A DNA stretch of 64,000 nt, from positions 181,633 through 245,632 of the forward strand of contig JAHJZX010000021.1 of the NCBI GenBank assembly GCA_018826295.1, given 5' to 3'. This document shows, piece after piece, positions 16,935-25,185 of this stretch (positions within the stretch are counted from its first letter, which is position 1; each line of letters begins with the position of its first letter). The notes below the pieces were generated by a model that saw only the letters and a program-made list of their open reading frames with translations, did no database searches and was not told where the DNA came from. A program made the translations under genes and the position numbers. The stretch is from Gammaproteobacteria bacterium. GTDB taxonomy: Bacteria > Pseudomonadota > Gammaproteobacteria > Enterobacterales > Alteromonadaceae.

Positions 16935-17627
16935 ATGAACACCAAAGGTTTGTTAGATCAGTTATTTAGGCAGGGATCTGAGTTGTTATCAGGTAAAGCA
17001 ACGACGCAGTCTGCATCTGGCAGTGCTGGCCTGGGTGGGCTGTTATCCGGTAAAACCGGCGCCGCTTTGGGCGGCGGTGCCCTGGGTTTACTGCTGGGCA
17101 GTAAAAAAGGCCGCAAAATGGGCGGCAAAATTCTTACTTACGGTGGCCTGGCCGCTTTGGGTGTAGTGGCTTATAAAGCTTACAGTAACTGGCAACAACA
17201 GCAGGGCAGTGCGGTATCGCAAGCAGAGCCGCAAACGCTGGATCGCTTGCCGGCTCCCCAGGCTGAACAGCACTGCCACGGTGTGTTACGAGCCATTATC
17301 GGTGCCGCTAAAGCGGATGGTCATATTGATGATCGTGAGCGTGAACTGATTGACAACGAAGTGGCCCGGCTAACGTCCGATGGTGCGCTCTTGCATTGGT
17401 TTGATGCTGAACTGAAAAAGCCGCTGGACCCGGCTGATATAGCCAAAAGCGCCACCACACCGGAGCTGGCGGCTGAAATGTACCTGGCCAGTATCCTGGT
17501 AGCAGATGAGCAAAGCTTTATGGAAAAAGCCTATCTAACCGAACTGGCGCAACAGTTAAAACTGGCGCCGGCACTGAAAGCGGAGCTGGAACAACAGGCG
17601 CGACAGGCAGTAACAGCAGCAGGATAA
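16935..17627 (+). CDS. DUF533/YebE-like TerB-fold protein
   Basis: A 230-residue protein resembling E. coli YebE (DUF533). The N-terminus (MNTKGLLDQLFRQGSELLSG) is followed by a glycine-rich hydrophobic stretch (about 40-80, GGALGLLLGSKKGRKMGGK) and a TerB-like helical domain (about 110-228) with the acidic DGHIDDRERELID motif. Its role is unknown; yebE in enterobacteria responds to envelope stress. ATG 16935 has GAGGCAGG upstream. A terminator hairpin follows, so it is transcribed alone. Confidence 0.85.
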   Translation: MNTKGLLDQLFRQGSELLSGKATTQSASGSAGLGGLLSGKTGAALGGGALGLLLGSKKGRKMGGKILTYGGLAALGVVAYKAYSNWQQQQGSAVSQAEPQTLDRLPAPQAEQHCHGVLRAIIGAAKADGHIDDRERELIDNEVARLTSDGALLHWFDAELKKPLDPADIAKSATTPELAAEMYLASILVADEQSFMEKAYLTELAQQLKLAPALKAELEQQARQAVTAAG

Positions 17628-17638
17628 CAGCCCCAACA

Positions 17639-17670
17639 ATGCCGGTGCAGGCCGGCATTTTCATTTGACG
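17639..17670 (+). terminator. Hairpin terminator after the DUF533 gene
   Basis: The stem ATGCCGG (17639-17645) pairs with CCGGCAT (17652-17658), loop TGCAGG, followed by TTTTCATTT. Confidence 0.75.
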
Positions 17671-17708
17671 CTTTTTTACAAATCTTAAGATATATTTCAT
17701 CCCGATCG

Positions 17709-17729
17709 GTAAAAAATGTGCTATTTTAC
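17709..17729. promoter_or_regulatory. Inverted repeat upstream of RND operon 1
   Basis: GTAAAA (17709-17714) and TTTTAC (17724-17729) form an inverted repeat with 9 bp between, in the AT-rich promoter region about 110 bp before the adaptor start. It could be an operator for an unseen efflux repressor; there is no adjacent regulator gene, and the arms are short and low-complexity. Confidence 0.3.
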
Positions 17730-17837
17730 TGCGGTTCAATGGTTTTACCCCGATTTTTTTAGCTTAACTCTGCCGTGAATTCTGCTACCGGCCACCTGTA
17801 TGCCGGCGCACTAACCGGTTTGCATATAGGTGCCTTT

Positions 17838-19019
17838 ATGACAAGAATGTCCGTCTTTCCCCGTACTGCCTTGACGGCAATGCTGCTGTTACCTGTGGCC
17901 CTGTTAGGTGGCTGTTCTGATCCTTCAGCTGCTGCAGAAGGTGCCGGTGCTATGCCACCCGCTCTGGTAAATGTTATCTCTGTGCAACCACAAAGCGTAC
18001 CGTTATTGTTGCAAAGCCCGGCTTTACTGGCAGGTTCACGCGAGGTTGAAATTCGCGCCCGGGTTTCCGGCATTCTGGAAAAACGCTTGTTCACCGAAGG
18101 GGCCCGCGTTGCTGAAGGCCAATTGCTGTTTAGTCTGGATGCAGCTACTTATCAGGCCACAGCCAACCGTAACAAAGCTGAGCTGGCAGCTGCGCAGGCG
18201 CGCCAGGCACAGGCTGAACGCACATTAAAACGTCTGGAACAACTGCGCAAAGATGGCGCCGTGTCACAGCAAAGTTATGACGATGCGCTATCGGCACTGG
18301 ATGTAGCTAAAGCTGACGTAAAAACAGCGCAGGCGATTTTACAACAATCAGAGCTGCAGCTTAGTTACACCGGCGTGCGCTCGCCCATTAGTGGCATAGT
18401 TAGCCGCGAGCGTGTTTCTGAAGGCACCCTGGTGTCAGGTCCGGATATGTTACTGACTCAGGTCACGCAATTAGACCCGATGTACGTACGCTTTTCGGTA
18501 GCAGAGCGCGACCAGCTGCAGCTGCGTGCCGAGGCACAAAACGGCAGCGTCGAGTTGCCAGCACAATGGCAGGTTAAACTGCTTTTGGCCGACGGCTCTG
18601 CCTATAATCAGACCGGCGTTGTCGATTTTGCCGACGTACGGATTGACCCCGCCACTGGTACCAGCGAAATGAAAGCGGAAATTGCCAATCCGGATGCCTT
18701 GCTGCGTCCGGGCCAGTTTGTTCGCATTGAACTTGAAGGTGCGGTGCGTCACAACGCCATAGTAGTGCCGCAAAAAGCGGTATTAGATGGTGGCACAGGT
18801 AAGTTTGTTTACCTGCTGGCAGACGGCGAGCAAGGCGGCAAAGTAGCGCTGCCAGCACCGGTAGAGGTGGGTGATTGGGTTAAGTTAAATGGGTCTAACG
18901 GTTGGGTGATTAAATCCGGCCTGAAAGCTGGTGACACAGTAATTGTTGAAGGCATGGCGCGTATTTTCTTCCCCGGTATGCCGGTGCAAGTGGCGCAAGA
19001 TCCGGCAACTAAAAGCTAA
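17838..19019 (+). CDS. RND efflux periplasmic adaptor (MFP), lipoprotein
   Basis: A 393-residue AcrA/MexA-type membrane fusion protein. A signal sequence ends in a lipobox (LLGGC, about residue 22). The biotinyl-lipoyl halves flank a coiled-coil hairpin (about 95-160), with the typical motif VRSPISGIVSRERVSEG afterwards and beta-barrel and membrane-proximal domains to the end. It bridges the inner-membrane permease and an outer-membrane channel. I chose ATG 17838 because it puts the signal sequence at the N-terminus; a GTG at 17775 would add about 20 residues before it. The permease starts 17 bp downstream. No outer-membrane factor gene is in the operon. Confidence 0.93.
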   Translation: MTRMSVFPRTALTAMLLLPVALLGGCSDPSAAAEGAGAMPPALVNVISVQPQSVPLLLQSPALLAGSREVEIRARVSGILEKRLFTEGARVAEGQLLFSLDAATYQATANRNKAELAAAQARQAQAERTLKRLEQLRKDGAVSQQSYDDALSALDVAKADVKTAQAILQQSELQLSYTGVRSPISGIVSRERVSEGTLVSGPDMLLTQVTQLDPMYVRFSVAERDQLQLRAEAQNGSVELPAQWQVKLLLADGSAYNQTGVVDFADVRIDPATGTSEMKAEIANPDALLRPGQFVRIELEGAVRHNAIVVPQKAVLDGGTGKFVYLLADGEQGGKVALPAPVEVGDWVKLNGSNGWVIKSGLKAGDTVIVEGMARIFFPGMPVQVAQDPATKS

Positions 19020-19036
19020 AAGGCAAGGATAAGCGT

Positions 19037-22000
19037 ATGTTTTCTCGTTATTTTATTGACAGGCCAATCTTTGCTTTTGTGATCGGTATTTTTATTTGTC
19101 TGGCCGGTTTAGCCGCGATGCGCAGCCTGCCGGTAGCGCAGTACCCGGAAATTGCACCGCCAGTCGTCCAGGTGATGGCGATGTATCCTGGCGCGTCATC
19201 AGAAGTATTGGAACAAACGGTAGCCGCGCCGCTGGAAAACGCCATTACCGGCGTTGAAGGCATGATGTATATGTCATCAACGTCGACCAGCTCTGGCATG
19301 ACTACCATTTTTATAACATTTGAAATAGGTACAGATATTGACCAGGCTGCGGTTAACGTGAATAACCGCGTCAGCAAGGTAGAGGCCAGACTGCCGGAAG
19401 AAGTACGCCGTCAGGGTATTACGGTAGAGAAGGGCTCGTCGAGCTTTTTGCAGGTACTGGCGTTTTACTCACCTGATGGCAGCCGGGATGACTTGTGGAC
19501 CTCAAACTATGTGACATTAAACGTTCTGGATAGGTTAAAGCGTATTCCGGGCACCACCAATGTGCAGATTTTTGGTGCTAAAGATTATGCGATGCGCATT
19601 TGGTTAAAGCCTGATCAGATGAGCCAGCTTAAAGTGACAGTGCCGGAAATTGCCGCCGCCTTAAGTGAACAAAATGCCCAGTTTGCTGCCGGTAAAATAG
19701 GTGCCACACCAACCACTGCTGAAGCGCAAGAACTGGTGTATACCGTGACTGCACAAGGCCGGTTTTCCACGGTGGAAGAGTTTGAAAATGTGATTATCCG
19801 CGCTAATGCCGATGGCAGTACGCTGCGGTTAAAAGACATTGCCCGGGTAGAACTGGGCTCGCGCGATTACGACTTTTTAGGCCAGTACAATGGCCAGTCG
19901 GCAACGCTGGTGGGTATTTTCCTGCAACCGGGCGCCAATGCGCTGGATGTTGCAGCTGAAGTCAATGCTACTGTGGCAGAACTTAAACAGCGTTTTCCTG
20001 CCGGCCTGGACCAGGCGACACCCTATGACACTACGCGCTTTGTTGAAGTTTCTATTCGCGAGGTTGTAAAAACGCTGGCCGAAGCTATGTTGCTGGTGTT
20101 TTTAGTGGTGTATCTGTTTTTACAAAACTGGCGTGCGACGTTAATTCCGATCCTGGCGGTACCGATATCTTTACTCGGTACCTTCGCCGGTTTGTATATG
20201 CTGGGCTATTCCATTAATACCCTGACTTTGTTTGGCATGGTGTTATCTATCGGTATCGTAGTAGATGATGCCATAGTAGTACTGGAAAACGTCGAACGTA
20301 TTATGCACGAGGAGCATTTGTCGGCGCGCGATGCGGCCATCAAGGCGATGCAGGAAGTATCCGGCCCTGTGGTGGCCATTGTTATGGTATTGTGCGCAGT
20401 TTTTGTACCTATAGCCTTTTTGGGCGGCTTAACCGGCGAATTGTTCCGCCAGTTTGCGGTAACCATATCAATTGCAGTGAGTTTATCCGGTGTAGTGGCT
20501 TTGGTGATGACACCGGCGCTGTGCGTTGCTATTTTGCGTCACGAGCATAAACAAACGGCGCGGTTTTTCCTCTGGTTTAATGGTTTTTTCCAGCGCATTA
20601 CCGGTAAATATGTGGCAACGGTAGGCTTTTTCCTGCGCCGTGGCTTGCTGGCCTTATTGCTGGTTGGCGGTATGATCTTTATCACTGCCGGTTTATGGCG
20701 CGCTACGCCGGGCTCACTGGTGCCGGATGAAGATCAGGGCTTTTATATTGCCGCAATCTTTTTACCGGATGGTGCTTCTTTGCAGCGCACACAACAAGTG
20801 ACAGAGCAGGTTATTGCTGCCATTCGCTCAAATCCGGCTAACAAAGATATCGTCAGTTTCTCCGGTTTTGACTTTATTGGTGGCGGCTACAAAAATAGCG
20901 CCGCAACAATATTTGTTACCCAGCAAGACTGGAGCGAGCGCGACGTGAGTGCCAGTGATCTGGTAAATGAGCTGTTTATGAAAACTGCCACTATTAATGA
21001 AGCTCTGGTGCTGGCGTTTAACCCGCCACCGATTTTTGGTTTGGGTAACACAGGTGGTTTTGAGTTTTATCTGCAAAATCGCGGTGATGGCGGGCCAGAA
21101 AAACTGGCTGAGGCTATGGGCATTATGCAGGGGGCTGCAGCACAAAGCCCGATTTTAGCCGGGGTACAAACCTTATGGCGGCCTAATACACCGCAGCTTA
21201 AAGTCGATTTGGACCGTGAACGGGCCCGCGCCCTTGGCGTGCCGGTAAATGATGCCTTTAATACCTTAGCCGGTACCCTGGGTACTTATTATGTAAACGA
21301 CTTTAATAAGTATGGCCGGGCCTGGCAGGTATTGATGTCAGCCGATGCACAGTACCGGATGAAACCGGAAGACATTAATCATATTTATGTGAAAAACAGC
21401 AATGGTGACATGATCCCAATGTCGGCGCTGGCCAATATTGAGTACAGCTCGGGTCCGGACAATATGGAGCGCTACAACAACCTGCCGGCGGTTAAGCTGT
21501 TAGGTAATGCCGCAGCGGGCTACAGTTCCGGCCAGGCCATCGCAGAAATAGAACGGCTGGCCAATACAGTGTTGCCACCGGATATCAGCTATGACTGGAC
21601 CGGTAGTGCTTTTCAGGAGAAACGTAGTGGCGGCACAACCGGGCTGGCGCTGGGCATGGCAGTGGTGATGGTATTTTTAATTCTGGCTGCGCTGTACGAA
21701 AAATGGTCATTGCCGTTGTCAGTATTGCTGGCTATGCCTTTTGGTATCTTCGGCGCTTTGGTGGCCGTGTGGATAGCCGGATTAACCAATGACGTGTATT
21801 TCCAGATTGGTCTGGTGACCTTGTTAGGTTTGGCGGCTAAAAATGCCATTTTGATTGTTGAATATGCGCTGATGAAAACGCAGCAGGGCTGGAGTACCGG
21901 CACGGCGGCATTAGAAGCGGCGCGGCTGCGGTTTAGGCCAATAATAATGACGTCACTGGCGTTTATCCTGGGTGTAGTGCCACTGGCGTTAAGCAGTGGT

Positions 22001-22210
22001 GCCGGCGCAGGCGCCCGTCACAGCGTAGGTACTGGTGTAATGGGTGGTATGATGGCGGCAACCTTCTTAGCGGTGTTCTTTGTACCGCTGTTTTTCTTCT
22101 GGCTGACCGAGCGGCGTATTGGTGAAACACGTACAAAGCAGCAACTGGCAGAAGAAATTGCCGAGCAACACCGGCGTGAACATCTGGATACGAAAGAAGG
22201 TTTATTGTAA
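19037..22210 (+). CDS. RND multidrug efflux permease, HAE1 type
   Basis: A 1057-residue inner-membrane proton/drug antiporter of the AcrB/MexB (HAE1) type with 12 transmembrane segments and two large periplasmic loops. Proton-relay residues are in place: the Asp pair in SIGIVVDDAIVVLENVE (TM4) and the Lys in LGLAAKNAILIVEYA (TM10). The N-terminus MFSRYFIDRPIFAFVIGIFI is typical. Together with the adaptor 17 bp upstream it should export hydrophobic drugs through a TolC-type channel encoded elsewhere. A hairpin at 22228 may end the operon. Confidence 0.95.
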   Translation: MFSRYFIDRPIFAFVIGIFICLAGLAAMRSLPVAQYPEIAPPVVQVMAMYPGASSEVLEQTVAAPLENAITGVEGMMYMSSTSTSSGMTTIFITFEIGTDIDQAAVNVNNRVSKVEARLPEEVRRQGITVEKGSSSFLQVLAFYSPDGSRDDLWTSNYVTLNVLDRLKRIPGTTNVQIFGAKDYAMRIWLKPDQMSQLKVTVPEIAAALSEQNAQFAAGKIGATPTTAEAQELVYTVTAQGRFSTVEEFENVIIRANADGSTLRLKDIARVELGSRDYDFLGQYNGQSATLVGIFLQPGANALDVAAEVNATVAELKQRFPAGLDQATPYDTTRFVEVSIREVVKTLAEAMLLVFLVVYLFLQNWRATLIPILAVPISLLGTFAGLYMLGYSINTLTLFGMVLSIGIVVDDAIVVLENVERIMHEEHLSARDAAIKAMQEVSGPVVAIVMVLCAVFVPIAFLGGLTGELFRQFAVTISIAVSLSGVVALVMTPALCVAILRHEHKQTARFFLWFNGFFQRITGKYVATVGFFLRRGLLALLLVGGMIFITAGLWRATPGSLVPDEDQGFYIAAIFLPDGASLQRTQQVTEQVIAAIRSNPANKDIVSFSGFDFIGGGYKNSAATIFVTQQDWSERDVSASDLVNELFMKTATINEALVLAFNPPPIFGLGNTGGFEFYLQNRGDGGPEKLAEAMGIMQGAAAQSPILAGVQTLWRPNTPQLKVDLDRERARALGVPVNDAFNTLAGTLGTYYVNDFNKYGRAWQVLMSADAQYRMKPEDINHIYVKNSNGDMIPMSALANIEYSSGPDNMERYNNLPAVKLLGNAAAGYSSGQAIAEIERLANTVLPPDISYDWTGSAFQEKRSGGTTGLALGMAVVMVFLILAALYEKWSLPLSVLLAMPFGIFGALVAVWIAGLTNDVYFQIGLVTLLGLAAKNAILIVEYALMKTQQGWSTGTAALEAARLRFRPIIMTSLAFILGVVPLALSSGAGAGARHSVGTGVMGGMMAATFLAVFFVPLFFFWLTERRIGETRTKQQLAEEIAEQHRREHLDTKEGLL

Positions 22211-22227
22211 TTCCTGCTTGATCTGCT

Positions 22228-22254
22228 GGCGCTGCCTTGTGCTAAGGTAGCGCC
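22228..22254 (+). terminator. Hairpin after RND operon 1
   Basis: GGCGCTGCCTT (22228-22238) pairs with AAGGTAGCGCC (22244-22254) with one G-T pair and a 5-nt loop. There is no T tract, so termination is uncertain. Confidence 0.45.
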
Positions 22255-22278
22255 ATGCTTCCCTGTTAACTACCTCAG

Positions 22279-23532
22279 ATGACAACAAAAACTTTCCGTT
22301 TTGGTCCTGCAACCCTGGTTACTGCTGCCTTTATTGGCCCCGGTACTGTCATTACCGCATCATTGGCTGGTGCTAACTATGGCTATGCACTGGTATGGGC
22401 GCTGCTGTTTTCAGTATTTGCCACTATGGTACTGCAGGAAATGGCTGCCAGGCTGGGTATTGTGACCGGGCGCGGGCTGGGTGAAAACCTGCGTACACTG
22501 GTTAACTCGCCGCTATTGCGCTGGCCGCTTTTACTGTTGGTTGTGGCGGCTATTGTGGTTGGTAACAGTGCCTACCAGGCCGGTAATATTAGTGGTGCGG
22601 CGCTGGGCGCAGAGGCTATTTTTACCGGGGTAACTTTTATTCAGCACTGGTATTCCAGTACAGGCATTAAGTTTTGGCCTTTAATACTGGGCTTACTTGC
22701 TGCTGCAGTGCTGTGGTTTGGCCGCTATAAATGGATTGAACGATGCCTGATTGGACTGGTGCTGCTAATGAGCCTGGCGTTTATCGCTACAATGATTTTA
22801 ACCAGGCCGGATGTATTGGCTTTAGTAAAGGGCGCGTTTTGGCCACAGATCCCCGCTGGCGCTATGCTGACGGTGGTTGCGCTGATTGGCACCACAGTAG
22901 TGCCATACTCCTTGTTTTTGCATGCAGCCAGTGCGGCGCAAAAATGGCCGCAGGCCGATATTGATACCCGTTCTGCGCTGGCGGCGTCGCGTGCTGATAT
23001 CGCTGTCGCCATTCCGCTTGGTGGCCTGATTTCGATTGCCATAGTGTCGACAGCTGCAATAGCATTTTTTGGCAGCGGCCAGCAGCTGGACAATGTGTCG
23101 CAACTGGCGCAAAGCTTAACACCGCTATTTGGTACTGCTGCAACCTGGAGTCTGGCTGTTGGGCTGATGGCGGCTGGGTTATCGTCAGCTATTACCGCGC
23201 CGTTGGCCGCGGCCTATGCATTGACGGGGATAATGGGAAAGCCGTTGGATCTTAAACAGCCGCTGTTTCGCTTAACCTGGCTGGCCATTATTAGCATAGG
23301 TGTGCTGCTGTCATCGCTGGGGATCCGGCCATTAAACGTAATTTGGTTTGCCCAGGTGGCCAATGGTATTTTACTACCGCTGATTTGTATTTGTTTATTG
23401 TTAGCCATGAACCATAAGGTATTGGGAGCCTATAAAAATAACCGCCGGCAAAATGTGCTGGGCGCGCTGGTGTTGCTGGTTAGTCTGCTACTTAGCGGGC
23501 GCAGCCTGGCATTGGCTTTTGCGCTGCTGTAG
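22279..23532 (+). CDS. NRAMP-family transporter with altered metal motif
   Basis: A 417-residue, about 11-TM inner-membrane protein of the NRAMP/MntH superfamily. The TM1 position that in canonical Mn/Fe transporters reads DPGN here reads GPGT (residues 20-23), and the TM6 motif MPH is VPY (in VPYSLFLHAASAA). The rest of the family pattern, such as ALLFSVFATMVLQEMAARLG, is intact and there is no frame damage. The metal-coordinating Asp and Met are therefore missing, so a divalent-metal role should not be assumed; this is probably a divergent NRAMP-related subgroup. It is convergent with the GlgC-like gene, 4 bp apart. Confidence 0.85.
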   Translation: MTTKTFRFGPATLVTAAFIGPGTVITASLAGANYGYALVWALLFSVFATMVLQEMAARLGIVTGRGLGENLRTLVNSPLLRWPLLLLVVAAIVVGNSAYQAGNISGAALGAEAIFTGVTFIQHWYSSTGIKFWPLILGLLAAAVLWFGRYKWIERCLIGLVLLMSLAFIATMILTRPDVLALVKGAFWPQIPAGAMLTVVALIGTTVVPYSLFLHAASAAQKWPQADIDTRSALAASRADIAVAIPLGGLISIAIVSTAAIAFFGSGQQLDNVSQLAQSLTPLFGTAATWSLAVGLMAAGLSSAITAPLAAAYALTGIMGKPLDLKQPLFRLTWLAIISIGVLLSSLGIRPLNVIWFAQVANGILLPLICICLLLAMNHKVLGAYKNNRRQNVLGALVLLVSLLLSGRSLALAFALL

Positions 23533-23536
23533 CTTG

Positions 23537-24517
23537 CTAACAGTACAACGCATGCTGATGTCGGGCCGGCGCTAAGGGCGTAATAGCGCTAAGCCATCCG
23601 CCGCTGTGTTTGCGCAGCAATGCCGAGCTGGCCTGGCCCAGGCGCTCAGTACAGCTGCGCCGCCCCAGGATCGGCCACAGTTGGTTATCGCCCTGCAGCC
23701 AGTCCGGATGGCTAAGTACATCTAACCGGCTGGCAAAATAACTGTTCAGGGTGCCAACATCGCGCCAGTAGTGGGGCAGGCTCTGTTCGCCGGGTAGAAC
23801 ATTGCTGCCAAAATCATAGACGCAGGCACGGCCGCTGCTGATAAGCTGCGGTAGTATATGGCGAGCAAAATCAACGTGCTGGCCGGCGGCTATATTGCCC
23901 AAGGCTTGTTGCAGCACCACTGAGCGAAACAGGTAGTTACCCATAGACACCAAAGCAAAACCGGGCCGCTGCGGTATTTGTGGGACATTGGCCTGCGGTT
24001 TTTCAATAAAGCCCACAATGCGCTGCTCAACATCGACAATAAAAACGCCAAAATGGCGGGCTTGTTCCACAGGCACTGCAACAGCCGCTATGGTGACATC
24101 TGCCTGCTGTTGTTGGTGACACTGCAGCATCTGACGGTAGTCCATTTTATAAATATGATCTGCGCTAAGTACGGCAATATGCGCCGGTTGGTAATCGCGG
24201 ATGATACTGAGTTCGCGCGCAACCGCACCTGCAGTGCCAATATTTAATGCCGCCGGTGCCTGACAACACATCAGGCTACCATATTGTTTAAAGCGCGCCT
24301 GCCAGTGGCGCTGCAGATGGCTGTGTAAAGCCTGAGGTTGATATTGGGTTAATACCAGCAAATGATGAAAACCGGAATGCCACAAATTACTCAGCACAAA
24401 ATCGATAATACGCCGGCGGTGCACAAAGTTCAGTGCCGGTTTAGCCTGCTTTAGTGTTAACGGAGCCAATCGTTTGCCCGCACCACCGGCCAGTATCACG
24501 TTTAGTACTGTACTCAT
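23537..24517 (-). CDS. GlgC-like ADP-glucose pyrophosphorylase, C-terminally short
   Basis: A 326-residue nucleotidyltransferase resembling glucose-1-phosphate adenylyltransferase, which makes ADP-glucose for glycogen. The N-terminal motif LAGGAGKRLAPLT (about 9-21), the SADHIYKMDY motif (about 118-127), FIEKP (about 170) and YWRDVGTL (about 257) are present. Typical GlgC has about 420 residues; here the left-handed beta-helix domain that follows WPI is replaced by about 40 unrelated residues. Only 4 bp separate it from the convergent NRAMP gene, so there is no room for the missing domain. No glgA, glgB or glgP is nearby. Confidence 0.8.
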   Translation of the reverse strand: MSTVLNVILAGGAGKRLAPLTLKQAKPALNFVHRRRIIDFVLSNLWHSGFHHLLVLTQYQPQALHSHLQRHWQARFKQYGSLMCCQAPAALNIGTAGAVARELSIIRDYQPAHIAVLSADHIYKMDYRQMLQCHQQQQADVTIAAVAVPVEQARHFGVFIVDVEQRIVGFIEKPQANVPQIPQRPGFALVSMGNYLFRSVVLQQALGNIAAGQHVDFARHILPQLISSGRACVYDFGSNVLPGEQSLPHYWRDVGTLNSYFASRLDVLSHPDWLQGDNQLWPILGRRSCTERLGQASSALLRKHSGGWLSAITPLAPARHQHALYC

Positions 24518-24579
24518 GCTGTAGCTCCGTCAATTCAGATGTCAGGACATTAAATGTACAGTAGGTGCAGTCTATTGGC

Positions 24580-24593
24580 TTGATATGTATCAA
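24580..24593. promoter_or_regulatory. Palindrome upstream of the GlgC-like gene
   Basis: TTGATATGTATCAA has 6-bp perfect arms around a TG centre, 62 bp upstream of the GlgC-like start. It could be an operator for a regulator encoded elsewhere; the binding protein is unknown. Confidence 0.35.
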
Positions 24594-24607
24594 ATGAAAA
24601 GTTGATA

Positions 24608-24639
24608 TTGCTGTAGCACCACCTAAGGTGCTACAGCAA
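24608..24639 (-). terminator. Strong hairpin after the DUF3718 gene
   Basis: A perfect 13-bp stem, TTGCTGTAGCACC (24608-24620) with GGTGCTACAGCAA (24627-24639), has a 6-nt loop and lies 7 bp after the DUF3718 stop. Only a weak T-rich run follows on the minus strand. Confidence 0.65.
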
Positions 24640-24645
24640 GTCGGG

Positions 24646-25002
24646 TTATTGGCCTATACGTGCGCGGATTTCATTGACCAGCGGAGAGGCTTCAAAACCG
24701 TTGCTGGCTGCCCACGCCGGATAGTCAAATTCTGCCAGGGTTTTTGCCGGCATTTGCTTAACGATAAAGGTGCCTGATTCATAGGCGTCGCTGCGGATAG
24801 CAAATTGCAGCATGTTTTCGTTATTACATTTAATGCTGTCATAAATATTGCGCACGTTAAGCTTATTGTCAGTTAGCATTTTACGCAGCTGATTACGGTT
24901 ATCATCTTTGATATAACCACACATGCTGCCAGCTAATTGATCGTTAGCCAGCGCCGGCACAGCCAGCAGCAGCGCCACTACAGGAACTAACAGTTTTTTC
25001 AT
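24646..25002 (-). CDS. DUF3718 family small exported protein
   Basis: A 118-residue protein with a signal peptide (1-19, ending PALA). The mature part has two cysteines (in GSMCGYI and SIKCNNENM) that could form a disulfide, and the conserved CNNENMLQFA stretch of DUF3718, a family of small periplasmic proteins of unknown function found in Alteromonadales. ATG 25002 follows GAGGGGTT. It has its own hairpin terminator and stands between the GlgC-like gene and the divergent paeA. Confidence 0.8.
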   Translation of the reverse strand: MKKLLVPVVALLLAVPALANDQLAGSMCGYIKDDNRNQLRKMLTDNKLNVRNIYDSIKCNNENMLQFAIRSDAYESGTFIVKQMPAKTLAEFDYPAWAASNGFEASPLVNEIRARIGQ

Positions 25003-25185
25003 AACCCCTCCACGGGTTTGCTTTAGTTTCCGCTGAAGTATAGCTGCAGTAATTTAAACTGGCATTAGCAGGCGCAAAAAATTCCTATGAATATTTTCAG
25101 CAGCTTAGCGTTTTTATTTGCTTAACAGCGCTATACTGGCGAGGTACAAATTTGCTTTGCAACAGCTAACCGGTCCGGAGCCGTT

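Noticed and set aside
23533..23536. Frameshift in the GlgC-like gene hiding the missing C-terminal domain
   Set aside because: Only 4 bp separate its stop from the convergent transporter gene, which is itself intact, so no room remains for the domain in any frame.
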